The position numbers were made by a program, and so were the translations under genes. From NCBI GenBank assembly GCA_027311945.1, contig DAICXZ010000033.1, forward strand, positions 1 through 64,000: a stretch of 64,000 nucleotides of DNA. The letters run 5' to 3'. Positions 27,373 through 35,539 of this stretch are shown here, piece after piece. Positions within the stretch are counted from its first letter, which is position 1; each line of letters starts with the position of its first letter. Source of the stretch: Erythrobacter sp. Lineage in GTDB: Bacteria; Pseudomonadota; Alphaproteobacteria; Sphingomonadales; Sphingomonadaceae. The notes beneath the pieces were generated by a model, which was not told where the DNA came from, did no database searches, and saw only the letters and a program-made list of their open reading frames with translations.

Positions 27373-27463
27373 CCGTTCGTCCTGAGCTTGTCGAAGGACT
27401 GCTTTTTATTTGGGTGCCGGAGCAAAAGTAAGGACGGCCCTTCGACAAGCTCAGGGCGAGCGG
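27373..27463. repeat. Palindromic intergenic repeat, family B, copy 1
   Basis: The left arm 27373-27398 (core CCTGAGCTTGTCGAAGGA) and right arm 27438-27463 (core CCTTCGACAAGCTCAGG) form a long imperfect hairpin of about 25 bp. The same arms recur at 28648-28744 and 39505-39597. Confidence 0.88.
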
Positions 27464-27485
27464 AACTTGGTTCGGGAGAGCAAAC

Positions 27486-28628
27486 GTGAAAATCTGGCAG
27501 GAACGCCTCGACCACCTCAAGCGCGTGATCGAAGCAGACATCGCGAACGACGACTATTTTGGCGTGGTCCTGCGCGTGGCGCGCGGCGGCACCATCGTGT
27601 TCGACGAGGCCATCGGCCACGCCTATGCGGGTGGCAAAAGGCCGCTGAAAAAGGACGACGTGTTCTCGCTGTTCTCGGTGACGAAGGCCTTCACCAACGT
27701 GCTGATCATGCGCGCCATGGAGGAGGGCCGCTTTCAGCTTACCACCAAGGTAAAGGACGTGCTGCCCGAGTTCATGGGCAAACCGCGCGAAGATGCCACC
27801 TTCTTTCACCTCATCACCCATCAGGCGGGCATGCCCGGCGTGTGGAGCCCGAAACCGGGCATGTTCCTCGACCGGCTGCAGGAGCTGTTCGACGAGAGCA
27901 TCGCTCATGTCCACGGCACCAGCCAGCCCGGCGAGAAGAGCGACTATTCGCCGCTGGTGAACCACGTGCTGATGGGCATGGCGCTGGTGCGCACCGACCC
28001 CAAGGGCCGCAATTACCAGACGCTGCTGCACGAAGACCTGTTCGCGCCGCTTGGCATGGACTCCACGTCGATGGGTCTGCGCAAGGACCTGGACGCCCGC
28101 CACGTGCGCCCCGACATGCGGGGCACGGTCCCGATCAAGCATCTGTCGCGCAATATCGAGGGTGACCACGCGCTGTTCGAAGACCCTGAGGTCGAGGCTC
28201 CGCATGTCGGCTGCGCTAGCACCTGCGGCGATCTGTGGCGCTTTGCCGAGATGCTGCGGCGCGAGGGCGAGCTGGACGGTGCGCGTATTCTAAGCCCGCG
28301 CATGGTGCGGCTGGCGCGGCAGGTCCACACGGGCGACAAGCCGAACGAGCTTTACAAGGGCGTGGCCCTGCGCGCCGGATGGCAGGTGCCGCCGGCCAAT
28401 CAGGGGCTTGGCTTTCAGGTGCGCGGAAGCGGCGTGTTCCAGCACCTGTTCGGCCAGCTCGCCAGCCCCGCAACCTTCGGCAACTATGGCGCAGGCAGCA
28501 CGATGTTCTGGGTCGACCCCGATGCCGATGTCACCTTCTCGTTCCTGAGCGCGGGCGTGATGACGCAGGCAGCGAACATCGAACGCTGCGGCAAGCTCTC
28601 CGACATCGCGCTGAGTGCAATGCTGTGA
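27486..28628 (+). CDS. Serine hydrolase, beta-lactamase fold, second copy type
   Basis: The 380-residue protein starts at GTG after GGGAGAG. It has S-V-T-K (SxxK, about residues 64-67), Y-S-P-L-V-N (YxN region) and the beta-lactamase/transpeptidase-like helical domain. The third motif is less clear; a late F-G-N-Y-G-A-G-S may correspond. No signal peptide is present. It is likely an esterase or lactonase for a pathway intermediate and is distinct from the EstB-like enzyme at 23884. It is flanked on both sides by family B repeats. Confidence 0.85.
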   Translation: MKIWQERLDHLKRVIEADIANDDYFGVVLRVARGGTIVFDEAIGHAYAGGKRPLKKDDVFSLFSVTKAFTNVLIMRAMEEGRFQLTTKVKDVLPEFMGKPREDATFFHLITHQAGMPGVWSPKPGMFLDRLQELFDESIAHVHGTSQPGEKSDYSPLVNHVLMGMALVRTDPKGRNYQTLLHEDLFAPLGMDSTSMGLRKDLDARHVRPDMRGTVPIKHLSRNIEGDHALFEDPEVEAPHVGCASTCGDLWRFAEMLRREGELDGARILSPRMVRLARQVHTGDKPNELYKGVALRAGWQVPPANQGLGFQVRGSGVFQHLFGQLASPATFGNYGAGSTMFWVDPDADVTFSFLSAGVMTQAANIERCGKLSDIALSAML

Positions 28629-28647
28629 CCCTTCGAACCACACCACA

Positions 28648-28744
28648 CCCGCTCACCCTGAGCTTGTCGAAGGGCAGCCACAACCGCAGCCCAGCCGTGG
28701 GGAGACCGTTGGCGCATATCCTTCGACAGGCTCAGGATGAGCGG
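28648..28744. repeat. Palindromic intergenic repeat, family B, copy 2
   Basis: Arms 28648-28674 (CGCTCACCCTGAGCTTGTCG core) and 28719-28744 (inverse, with one AGG/AAG difference) flank a 44-nt centre. Same family as 27373-27463. Confidence 0.88.
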
Positions 28745-28761
28745 ATTTTGGGAACAAGACC

Positions 28762-30339
28762 ATGAGTGATGCAGACATCATCGTAATCGGCGCAGGCCAC
28801 AATGGCCTCGTCGCGGCGGCTTACCTTGCCGTGGCGGGCAAGCGTGTGCTGGTGCTCGAACGCAACGAATGGCTCGGCGGCGGGGTGGTTTCCCGCGAGC
28901 TGACCGAGCCGGGCTTCATGCACGATCAGCACTCGATGAGCCACATTTTCATTCAAGGCAATCCTCTGCTTTTGAACGATGATCTTGGCCTCAAGCGCAA
29001 GTATGGCCTGCAATATGTCTTCCCCGACACTCCGATGATGAGCGTGTGGGAGGATGGCACCACCCTGCCGCTTCACCGCGATCCGGCCAAAAGCGCGGCG
29101 GCCATCGCGCGGTTCAGCCAGAAGGACGCCGAGACCTTCCTCAAGATGAGCCAGCAGGCCGCGCAATGGCTGCCGATGATCCAGGCGGGGCTTTACTCGC
29201 CGCCGATGCCCGTGGGCGCGCAGGCCGCGATGATGGACCAGAGCGGCGAGGGCCAGGAGATCATGCGCACCATGGCCGTCTCCACCTTCGATCTGATGGA
29301 AGAGCTGTTCGAGCACGATAAGGTGAAGGCTCATTTCGGGCGCGTGGCGGGAGAGAACCTCGTCAGCCCGGATGAGAAGGCGACCGGGATCGGCGCTTAC
29401 GTCTTCCTCGGCTTCCTGGAGAAATTCGGCTTCGGGGTGCCGGTGGGCGGATCGGGCAGCCTCACCAAGGCGCTGGTCGCCTGTATCGAGGATCATGGCG
29501 GCGCGGTGCGCAGCGGCTGCGAGGTGCGCGAAGTGTTCACCGACGGCGCTCGCGCCTCGGGCGTGGTGCTTGATAGTGGCGAGCGGCTGACCTGCGCCGA
29601 CGGGGTAATTGGCGCGTTGCACCCGCATGTGTTGCCCGATGTCGTGCCCAGCCTGCCTGCCGAAGTCGCGCGCAAGGCGAGGCGTACGCATATAACCGAT
29701 GCCGCCTGTTTCACCGTCCACGCCGCGCTCGATGCGCCGATGCAGTTCAAGGCGAAGAACGCCGACGGCAGCGACCTGTCCGCCGTGATGTATGAGCTCA
29801 TGCCCGAAAGCTACGAGGACATGCGCCGCGCCTTCGACGAGCTGCGCTATGGCAATTTCAGCCCCACCCCGCTGGTGGGCGTGGGCCAGTTGCCGCAGCA
29901 CGATCCCTCGCGCTGTCCTGCGGGGAAGAGCATCTTCCACGCCTGGGACTATGTGCCTTACCAGCGCAAGGACGGCCGCGACTGGGACGAGGCCAAGGGC
30001 GAATTCGCCGAGAACATGATCGCTAGGATGGGCGACTTTATCGAGAACGTGCCCGAGGCGGTGCTCAGCTATCACTGCGACTCGCCCGTAGACATGGAGC
30101 GCACCAGCCCCAGCTTCCTGCGCGGTGACCTCCACGGCATTGCCACCACCACCTATCAATCAGGCCGCCATCGGCCCACGCCCGATCTTGGCGGCTACAC
30201 CGTGCCGGGGGTCGAGCGGCTCTATCTGGTCGGCCCGTTCCAGCATCCGGGCGGCGGGGTGTTCGGGGCCGGGCGCGCCACGGCCATGGTGATGGCCGAG
30301 GATCTCGGCATCGATTTCGACGGGATTTCGGTTTCGTGA
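28762..30339 (+). CDS. FAD-dependent oxidoreductase, phytoene-desaturase-like
   Basis: The 525-residue flavoprotein opens with a Rossmann FAD motif (V-I-G-A-G-H-N-G-L-V-A-A-A-Y-L, residues 8-22, then V-L-V-L-E-R-N). It ends with the CrtI-type G-V-E-R-L-Y-L-V-G-P-F-Q-H-P-G-G-G-V-F-G-A-G block. It belongs to the COG1233 group, which also contains non-carotenoid desaturases and amine-oxidase-like enzymes. No other carotenoid gene is near, so dehydrogenation of the cluster's own substrate is more likely than carotenoid synthesis. Uncertain ligand, confident family. Confidence 0.88.
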   Translation: MSDADIIVIGAGHNGLVAAAYLAVAGKRVLVLERNEWLGGGVVSRELTEPGFMHDQHSMSHIFIQGNPLLLNDDLGLKRKYGLQYVFPDTPMMSVWEDGTTLPLHRDPAKSAAAIARFSQKDAETFLKMSQQAAQWLPMIQAGLYSPPMPVGAQAAMMDQSGEGQEIMRTMAVSTFDLMEELFEHDKVKAHFGRVAGENLVSPDEKATGIGAYVFLGFLEKFGFGVPVGGSGSLTKALVACIEDHGGAVRSGCEVREVFTDGARASGVVLDSGERLTCADGVIGALHPHVLPDVVPSLPAEVARKARRTHITDAACFTVHAALDAPMQFKAKNADGSDLSAVMYELMPESYEDMRRAFDELRYGNFSPTPLVGVGQLPQHDPSRCPAGKSIFHAWDYVPYQRKDGRDWDEAKGEFAENMIARMGDFIENVPEAVLSYHCDSPVDMERTSPSFLRGDLHGIATTTYQSGRHRPTPDLGGYTVPGVERLYLVGPFQHPGGGVFGAGRATAMVMAEDLGIDFDGISVS

Positions 30340-30355
30340 GCGCACTGCGCCCCAC

Positions 30356-30438
30356 CGTCGCCCCGGACTTGATCCGGGGTCCAGCTTCTTATGACATCGC
30401 ACGTGATAGCGGGACCCCGGGTCAAGCCCGGGGTGACG
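30356..30438. repeat. Palindromic intergenic repeat, family C, copy 1
   Basis: Left arm 30356-30382 (CCCCGGACTTGATCCGGGG core) and right arm 30412-30438 (CCCCGGGTCAAGCCCGGGG core) are inverted near-copies around a 29-nt centre, and each arm is itself palindromic. A second copy is at 35442-35523. Confidence 0.88.
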
Positions 30439-30457
30439 AGATTGGAGACCTAGCTCA

Positions 30458-30670
30458 ATGAAAATCCGCGCAGCCGACAAAAGCGAGCTGATGGAAATCA
30501 GCAAGATCGAGGTGAAGGGCGATGACCTTGTGCTCAAGGGCAAGGTCTATGGCGCGATGCCGATGACCGCCGTGATTACGCCGGAGGAGGCCCGCAAGTT
30601 CGGCAAGATGCTGACGCCAAAGCTGGTGTGGTTCCTGCTCACCATGCCATTTCGGAAAGGAGCGAAGTGA
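30458..30670 (+). CDS. Small conserved protein, unknown function
   Basis: The 70-residue basic protein (M-K-I-R-A-A-D-K-S-E-L then I-E-V-K-G-D-D-L-V-L-K-G-K-V-Y-G-A-M-P) has a beta-rich N-terminal half and a C-terminal L-V-W-F-L-L-T-M-P-F stretch that could touch a membrane. Its TGA overlaps the ATG of the next SDR (TGATG), and the GGAAAGGAG near its end serves as that gene's ribosome binding site. Such small proteins recur in sphingomonad catabolic clusters as I recall them, but no activity is known to me. Confidence 0.7.
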   Translation: MKIRAADKSELMEISKIEVKGDDLVLKGKVYGAMPMTAVITPEEARKFGKMLTPKLVWFLLTMPFRKGAK

Positions 30671-31452
30671 TGCGCCATCAGGCCAAGTCCATCATCGTCA
30701 CCGGCGCTGCGGGCGCCATCGGCTTTGCCACCAGCGAAATCCTCTGCCGCGAGGGGGCCGAGGTGATGCTGGTCGATATCGCCGCCGACAGGTTGGAAAA
30801 GTGCGTCGCCGAGCTGCAAGGCAAGGGCTACAATGCGCACGGCCATGTTGCCGACTGCGCCGACGATGCGGCGGTCGAAGCCTATGCAAAGGCGGCGCAC
30901 GACAAGTTCGGCAAGATCGACGGCTTCTTCAACAACGCCGGGATCGAAGGCGCGCTGGCCCCCACGCACGAATACGACATCGGCTGGTTCGACAAGGTGC
31001 TGCACGTGAACCTGCGCGGTATGTTCCTCGGCCTGCGCTTCGTGCTGCCCTATATGGTCTCGGCGGGCAGTGGCGCGGTTGTGAACACTGCCAGCATCGG
31101 CTCCGAACGAGGGCTGGCCGGGGCCTGCGCCTACAATGCGGCAAAGCACGGCGCGGTCGGACTCACCCGCACGGCGGCCAGCGAAGTGGCGCCAAAGGGT
31201 GTGCGGGTGAACTGCGTGATGCCCGGCGTGATCGAGACCCCGCTATTGGTCGGCATGCTCGAACAGATGTTCGACAGCGTCGAGGCGGGGATGAAGAAAC
31301 TTGGCGAGGTGGCCACGCTCAACCGCGTGGGCCAGCCGCGTGAGGTGGGCGATGTCGTCTCGTTCCTGCTCAGCGACGAGGCCAGCTACGTCAACGGGGC
31401 GAAGTGGGAAATCGACGGCGGGGCGCTGGCCACGATCAGGAACGATATCTAA
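30670..31452 (+). CDS. Short-chain dehydrogenase/reductase 2
   Basis: The 260-residue SDR has T-G-A-A-G-A-I-G (residues 11-18), D-I after strand 2 (V-D-I, NAD-type), N-N-A-G, and Y-N-A-A-K with a preceding Ser in T-A-S-I-G-S. The ending W-E-I-D-G-G-A is typical. Sequence differs clearly from SDR 1 at 26603, so a different step is likely. It is translationally coupled to the 70-residue gene upstream; a longer frame to 30628 overlaps that gene and is not used. Confidence 0.92.
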   Translation: MRHQAKSIIVTGAAGAIGFATSEILCREGAEVMLVDIAADRLEKCVAELQGKGYNAHGHVADCADDAAVEAYAKAAHDKFGKIDGFFNNAGIEGALAPTHEYDIGWFDKVLHVNLRGMFLGLRFVLPYMVSAGSGAVVNTASIGSERGLAGACAYNAAKHGAVGLTRTAASEVAPKGVRVNCVMPGVIETPLLVGMLEQMFDSVEAGMKKLGEVATLNRVGQPREVGDVVSFLLSDEASYVNGAKWEIDGGALATIRNDI

Positions 31453-31487
31453 GGGCCAGCGTAAAGACCTGTCGAAGGGATACGACG

Positions 31488-32207
31488 CTGCGCAAAGTCC
31501 TCAATATTCTCGCCGTGCTGACACTTGCGGCGGGATCGCACGCGCAGGCTCAGGTTACGCCATCGCGCCAGCCTGCCCCGGCGGTTCAAGCCATGCCGTT
31601 CGAAACCGACATTCAGGCCTTCGAACTGGTGGATGCAGCCTTTCCGCCGCCATCATGTTCAACGCTGTTCGTCGGCTCTTCCTCGATCCGGCTGTGGCGG
31701 AGCCTGGCCGACGATTTTTCGGACCGCCGGGTGATCAATCGCGGCTACGGCGGCTCCACAATTGCTGACGCCGTTCGCTATTTCGACCGCATCGTCACGC
31801 CTTATGCCCCGCGCGCAATCGTGTTCTACGCCGGAGAGAACGATCTCGCCCAAGGCAAAAGTCCGCGGCGGGTGTTCCGTGATCTCCAGGCGCTGCTGAG
31901 GCTGAAGCGCGAGCGGCTGGCGGATACGCCAATGTGGGTCGTCTCGGTGAAGCCCTCGCCTTCGCGCTGGGCGCAGCGTGAGGAGCAGGTCGCATTCAAC
32001 GAGATGGCGCGCGAACTGGCGCTGGAGGAAAGCGACCTGGCCTATATCGACGTAGCCTCCCCGATGCTGACCCCGGCCGGCACGCCGAAGAACATCTTCA
32101 GCGCCGACCGCCTGCACATGCGCGCCTCGGGCTATCGGATATGGACCGATGTGGTGCGCGCCGCCTTGCAGGACGTTCCGCCGCCTGCACGGTGCCGCGC
32201 GCGATAG
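31488..32207 (+). CDS. Exported SGNH/GDSL-type hydrolase, apparent CTG start
   Basis: SGNH blocks are seen: F-V-G-S-S-S-I-R-L-W (block I, residues 61-70), G-G-S-T-I (II), Y-A-G-E-N-D (III) and D-R-L-H-M with the catalytic Asp/His (V). The frame encodes R-K-V-L-N-I-L-A-V-L-T-L-A-A-G-S-H-A-Q-A, a good signal peptide, right after CTG at 31488, which follows GAAGGGA by 7 nt. No ATG, GTG or TTG sits in a suitable place; the next ATG (31593) would lose the signal. It is probably a periplasmic esterase or acyl-hydrolase. Confidence 0.78.
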   Translation: MRKVLNILAVLTLAAGSHAQAQVTPSRQPAPAVQAMPFETDIQAFELVDAAFPPPSCSTLFVGSSSIRLWRSLADDFSDRRVINRGYGGSTIADAVRYFDRIVTPYAPRAIVFYAGENDLAQGKSPRRVFRDLQALLRLKRERLADTPMWVVSVKPSPSRWAQREEQVAFNEMARELALEESDLAYIDVASPMLTPAGTPKNIFSADRLHMRASGYRIWTDVVRAALQDVPPPARCRAR

Positions 32208-32268
32208 TCAGGAACCAGCCCGCATCATCAGGGGTTTATCCTGCAAAGACCCCAACAGGAGAAATACC

Positions 32269-32526
32269 ATGATCGGCAAGATTATCGGCGGCTTTGCAGG
32301 CGCCAAGATGGCGGAAAAGACTTCTAGCATCGGCGGTGCCGGTGGTGCGCTGCTGGGCGCGGCTAGCGTTGCGGTGGTGCGTCGCCTCTCGATCCCGGCC
32401 ATGATCGCGCTGGGCGCGGGCGGCTATGCCTACAAGAAGTATTCGGAACGCAAGGCGAAGACGCCGCAAGAAAAGACTCGCGAAAAGGCGAAGGCTGACA
32501 CAGACGTGGCTGCCGCCGCAGTTTAA
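32269..32526 (+). CDS. Small glycine-rich membrane-associated protein
   Basis: The 85-residue protein follows ACAGGAGAA by a proper spacer. It has a Gly/Ala-rich N-terminus with hydrophobic stretches (about residues 4-12 and 23-55, including A-M-I-A-L-G-A-G-G-Y) and a charged Lys/Glu-rich C-terminus. It resembles small uncharacterised proteins of alphaproteobacteria with one or two weak membrane helices. No function is assigned. It ends the plus-strand run; the convergent dehydrogenase ends 17 nt away. Confidence 0.65.
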   Translation: MIGKIIGGFAGAKMAEKTSSIGGAGGALLGAASVAVVRRLSIPAMIALGAGGYAYKKYSERKAKTPQEKTREKAKADTDVAAAAV

Positions 32527-32543
32527 CGGATTGTGGAGGAGGC

Positions 32544-33428
32544 TCAGGCCGGCCTTTCGGGGTCGAGCCCGGCGGCTTCCTCCACCACCTTGGCGATGGC
32601 GGTGAAATCCGCCTCGCCGCCCTCGCGCGTCAGCGTGCGTTCGAGATAGTCTGCCACCACCTGGCCGAGCGGCAGCGGAACTTCGGCTGCCTCCGCTTCA
32701 TCAAGCAAGAGGCGCGTGTCCTTCAGGCTTAGCGCCGCCGCGAAGCCGAAGTCGAAGGTGCGCGGCAGGACGGATTTCGGCCATTTGTCGCGCGTGGCCG
32801 AATTGATCCCGGTCGATTGGTTGAGCACCTCGATCATCTTTTCCGGATCAAGCCCAGCCTTGATCCCGAAGGCCATGCCCTCAGCCGTGACGCCGATGGC
32901 GACGGCGCCGAGCAGGTTGTTGACCAGCTTCATCGTCTGCCCCGCTCCGGGCGTATCACCCATGAAGATCGGCTTGCCCAGTCGTTCGAGCAGCGGTTCA
33001 AGCGTGGGGAAATGCTCCGCCGGGCCGCCCACCATCAGCGACAGCGTGCCAGCGTGCGCCTTGGCGATCCCGCCCGATACCGGCGCGTCGAAGCTCGCCA
33101 CACCCCTTGGCGCAAGCAAAGCACCGAGTTCGACTGCAAGCTTCGGCCCCGAAGTGGAAAGGTCGCACAGGATCGCGGGGCTGCCGCCGCTGGCAATCTC
33201 GGCCACGGCGTCGCGCACGATGGCCGGGGTGGGCAGACTGGTGAAGACCACATCGCACTGTGCGCCGAGCGCCTTGGCACTGCCAGCAGCCTCAGCCCCC
33301 TTAGCAACCAGCGCCGCGACTGCATCGGGGGCGATGTCGTGGACGAGCAGGCGGTCGACATGACCGATCAGCCGTTCCGCCATGCCTGCGCCCATCCGGC
33401 CCAGTCCCAGAAATCCAACGGTGGTCAT
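32544..33428 (-). CDS. 3-hydroxyisobutyrate dehydrogenase-family NAD(P) oxidoreductase
   Basis: The 294-residue beta-hydroxyacid dehydrogenase has the N-terminal G-L-G-R-M-G nucleotide motif (residues 7-12), D-L-S-T-S-G (substrate-site type), P-V-S-G-G and the catalytic Lys in G-Q-T-M-K-L-V-N-N. The family includes 3-hydroxyisobutyrate and tartronate semialdehyde dehydrogenases. Its ATG overlaps the TGA of the upstream MBL gene (ATGA), so the two are coupled. In this cluster it probably oxidises a beta-hydroxy acid arising after hydrolysis. Confidence 0.9.
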   Translation of the reverse strand: MTTVGFLGLGRMGAGMAERLIGHVDRLLVHDIAPDAVAALVAKGAEAAGSAKALGAQCDVVFTSLPTPAIVRDAVAEIASGGSPAILCDLSTSGPKLAVELGALLAPRGVASFDAPVSGGIAKAHAGTLSLMVGGPAEHFPTLEPLLERLGKPIFMGDTPGAGQTMKLVNNLLGAVAIGVTAEGMAFGIKAGLDPEKMIEVLNQSTGINSATRDKWPKSVLPRTFDFGFAAALSLKDTRLLLDEAEAAEVPLPLGQVVADYLERTLTREGGEADFTAIAKVVEEAAGLDPERPA

Positions 33429-34246
33429 GCTTGCTCCGATAAGGCTGATGCGATGGGTTTGTGCGGCGCGAGGTCCACGCGCGCGATGTCATCTTTCGAC
33501 GGGAAACAGCTTAGCACCAGCGGATCGTGGCCCGGTATGACATGATCGAGCGACTGGCCCGCCAGGTCCATCAGGCGGCCTTGGGCATTCGCGTAGGCGG
33601 CCTTGTCGATGAAGATCGGAAAGGGAATTGCGCGGGTAATATTGGCGTATAGGTGCGCCGCGTCACTCGCCAGCACCACCGGGCCGCGTGCGGTGTCGCA
33701 GACCACCGCCTGCAACCCGGCGGTGTGCCCAGCCAGCTGCACCAGCCGGATGCCCGGTGCGAACTCGCTGTCACCATCGTGGAATACCACTTGATCGGCA
33801 TAGAGTTTTCGCACCAGCTGCGCGACCGGCTCGCCATCGAACGGCGCGCGGGTCGGTTCGTCGAGAATGCGGCGGCTGGTGGCGAAGGCCAGCTCGGCAT
33901 CCTGCACGTGAAACCGCGCATTGGGAAAGGTGCTGAGCGACCCGGCGTGGTCAAAGTGCAGGTGGGTGAGGATCACGTCCTCGACCAGCAGCGGATCGAT
34001 CCCCGCCGCGCGCAGCCCTTCGCCCACCGGACGGATGATCTGCCGCCCCCGCGCGACCGCTGCCTCCTCGCCGAAGCCGGTGTCGACCACGACCGGCGGC
34101 GCGCCCTCGCGGTGGATCGCCCAGACGAAGTAATCGAGCGGCATCGGCAGGTCGTGATCGTCCACCGGTGCGGCGAAATTGGCGGACGCCGCCCGCTCAT
34201 GCCGGGCATAGCGGATGGCGTCGATACGGGTGACGGGCGCGCTCAA
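33425..34246 (-). CDS. MBL-fold hydrolase 1 (quorum-lactonase-like)
   Basis: The 273-residue metallo-beta-lactamase-fold protein has T-H-L-H-F-D-H-A-G, followed by the downstream metal ligands in L-A-G-H-T-A-G and L-A-S-D-A-A-H, as in N-acyl-homoserine lactonases (AiiA type) and related lactonases. It appears to start at TTG (34246), overlapping the P450 stop as TTGA, with GAGG upstream; the open frame continues in the shadow of the P450 gene. The stop overlaps the following dehydrogenase start. A lactone of the pathway is a reasonable substrate guess. Confidence 0.82.
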   Translation of the reverse strand: MSAPVTRIDAIRYARHERAASANFAAPVDDHDLPMPLDYFVWAIHREGAPPVVVDTGFGEEAAVARGRQIIRPVGEGLRAAGIDPLLVEDVILTHLHFDHAGSLSTFPNARFHVQDAELAFATSRRILDEPTRAPFDGEPVAQLVRKLYADQVVFHDGDSEFAPGIRLVQLAGHTAGLQAVVCDTARGPVVLASDAAHLYANITRAIPFPIFIDKAAYANAQGRLMDLAGQSLDHVIPGHDPLVLSCFPSKDDIARVDLAPHKPIASALSEQA

Positions 34247-35424
34247 GTGAACGTGAGCCTCACCGGCTGCTTGATCGGGCCGTGGCCGACCGTGGTCATC
34301 CACGGCTCGTAGTCGCCCGCGATCTCGAACGCTTCCACCTCGCGCACCAGCGTGCCGAGAAACGCCTGCGCTTCGGTCTGCGCCAGCATCCGCCCGACGC
34401 AGCCGTGCACCCCGTAACCCCAGCCGAGCGAGTGCTTCGTATCGCGCTCGATGCGATAGTCGTCGGGCGCGTCCCAGAAGCGAGGGTCGCGGTTGGCGGC
34501 GGCGAACATCAGCCCGCAGCGGGTGCCAGCGGGCACCACGTAGTCGTCGATAGCGACATCCACCGTGGCGATGCGGCCCGCCATGCGGCTGGGCGAATCC
34601 CACCGCAGCGATTCGTCGAAAGCCCCGCGCAGCAACTTGGGGTTGGCGCGCAGCTTCGCATATTCCTCGGGGAACATCGCCCAGGCGCGGATCGCGTTGG
34701 CCATGGTGAGATAGGTGGTGTCGGCCCCGGCGCTGAGCACGGTTTGCAGCAGCAGCTTGGCCTCGTCCTCGGTCACCTGCCCCGCGTCGGCGGCGGCGAA
34801 GATGCTCGCGCCGATGCCCTCGGGGTCGAGCGCGTTCCGATCACATGCGGTGCCGAGCCATTCGACCACGGCGCTAAAGTCGTGGTCCATCGCCTCGTCG
34901 AACAGCTCGCCCGGCGGGCCCATCGTGGCCCAGACCATCTGCGAGAAACCGTGCATGTGGTGGCGGCCCTCCTTCGGCAGGCCGAGCACCTCGGGCAGGA
35001 TGTCGAAGATCCACGCCTGGGTGATCTCGCCCACGGCATCGACAGCCTCGCCTTCGCGTTCGCGCAGCTTGCCGACGAACTGTTCGGCCGAAGCCTGAAA
35101 GATCGCCTTGGTCCGCTCCAGCGCACGCGGGCTGAGCGCATCCTGCACCACCTTGCGCACCTGCGTGTGGCGGGGCGGGTCGTCGGTCAGCAGGATTTCG
35201 GGCCGCGGCGAATTGGGATCGTGCCATGGGCGGCTGGCGGAGGAAAAGCTCTTCCAGTCGAGCAGCCCGCTGGTCACGTGTTCGTGCCGTGCGATCATGC
35301 AGGTGCCATCATGCAGCCGCACCACGGGGGCGAACTCGCGTAAGCCATCGTCCACCGCGCGGGCATCGCGCACGGCCTCGGGCGTGAAGATGTCGAGCGG
35401 ATAGTCGGGGATCGGTTTGGTCAT
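34243..35424 (-). CDS. Cytochrome P450
   Basis: The 393-residue soluble bacterial P450 has the I-helix A-G-A-D-T-T (232-237), the ExxR motif E-S-L-R (271-274) and the heme loop W-G-Y-G-V-H-G-C-V-G with Cys342; Trp replaces the usual Phe at the start of that loop. GGGAGGAG precedes the ATG at 35424; the frame upstream runs through a repeat and is ignored. No ferredoxin gene is adjacent, so electrons must come from elsewhere; a putidaredoxin-reductase-type gene lies at 52285-53511. It is likely a hydroxylase or demethylase of the cluster. Confidence 0.92.
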   Translation of the reverse strand: MTKPIPDYPLDIFTPEAVRDARAVDDGLREFAPVVRLHDGTCMIARHEHVTSGLLDWKSFSSASRPWHDPNSPRPEILLTDDPPRHTQVRKVVQDALSPRALERTKAIFQASAEQFVGKLREREGEAVDAVGEITQAWIFDILPEVLGLPKEGRHHMHGFSQMVWATMGPPGELFDEAMDHDFSAVVEWLGTACDRNALDPEGIGASIFAAADAGQVTEDEAKLLLQTVLSAGADTTYLTMANAIRAWAMFPEEYAKLRANPKLLRGAFDESLRWDSPSRMAGRIATVDVAIDDYVVPAGTRCGLMFAAANRDPRFWDAPDDYRIERDTKHSLGWGYGVHGCVGRMLAQTEAQAFLGTLVREVEAFEIAGDYEPWMTTVGHGPIKQPVRLTFT

Positions 35425-35441
35425 GCAGATACTCCTCCCAT

Positions 35442-35523
35442 CGTCACCCCGGACTTGATCCGGGGTTCCGCTAAGGCGAGCATGATGCAGAAGCAGGACC
35501 CCGGCTCGGGGGCCGGGGTGACG
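35442..35523. repeat. Palindromic intergenic repeat, family C, copy 2
   Basis: Arms 35442-35469 and 35496-35523 are inverted copies of the same sequence as 30356-30438 (CCCCGGACTTGATCCGGGG core). The repeat lies in the 115-bp gap between a MBL gene and the P450 it precedes, where its hairpin could weaken read-through or mark an mRNA end. Confidence 0.88.
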
Positions 35524-35539
35524 GAAAGGTGGGCGCAGC

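Noticed and set aside
28762-30339. Carotenoid desaturase (crtI) for the phytoene-desaturase-like gene
   Set aside because: No crtB, crtE or crtY neighbour is present and the gene is embedded in a catabolic block; only the family is supported.
34247-34603. Upstream extension of MBL-fold hydrolase 1
   Set aside because: It lies antisense-free but in an alternative frame of the P450 gene with Arg-rich low-complexity peptide; the TTG at 34246 overlapping the P450 stop is the natural start.
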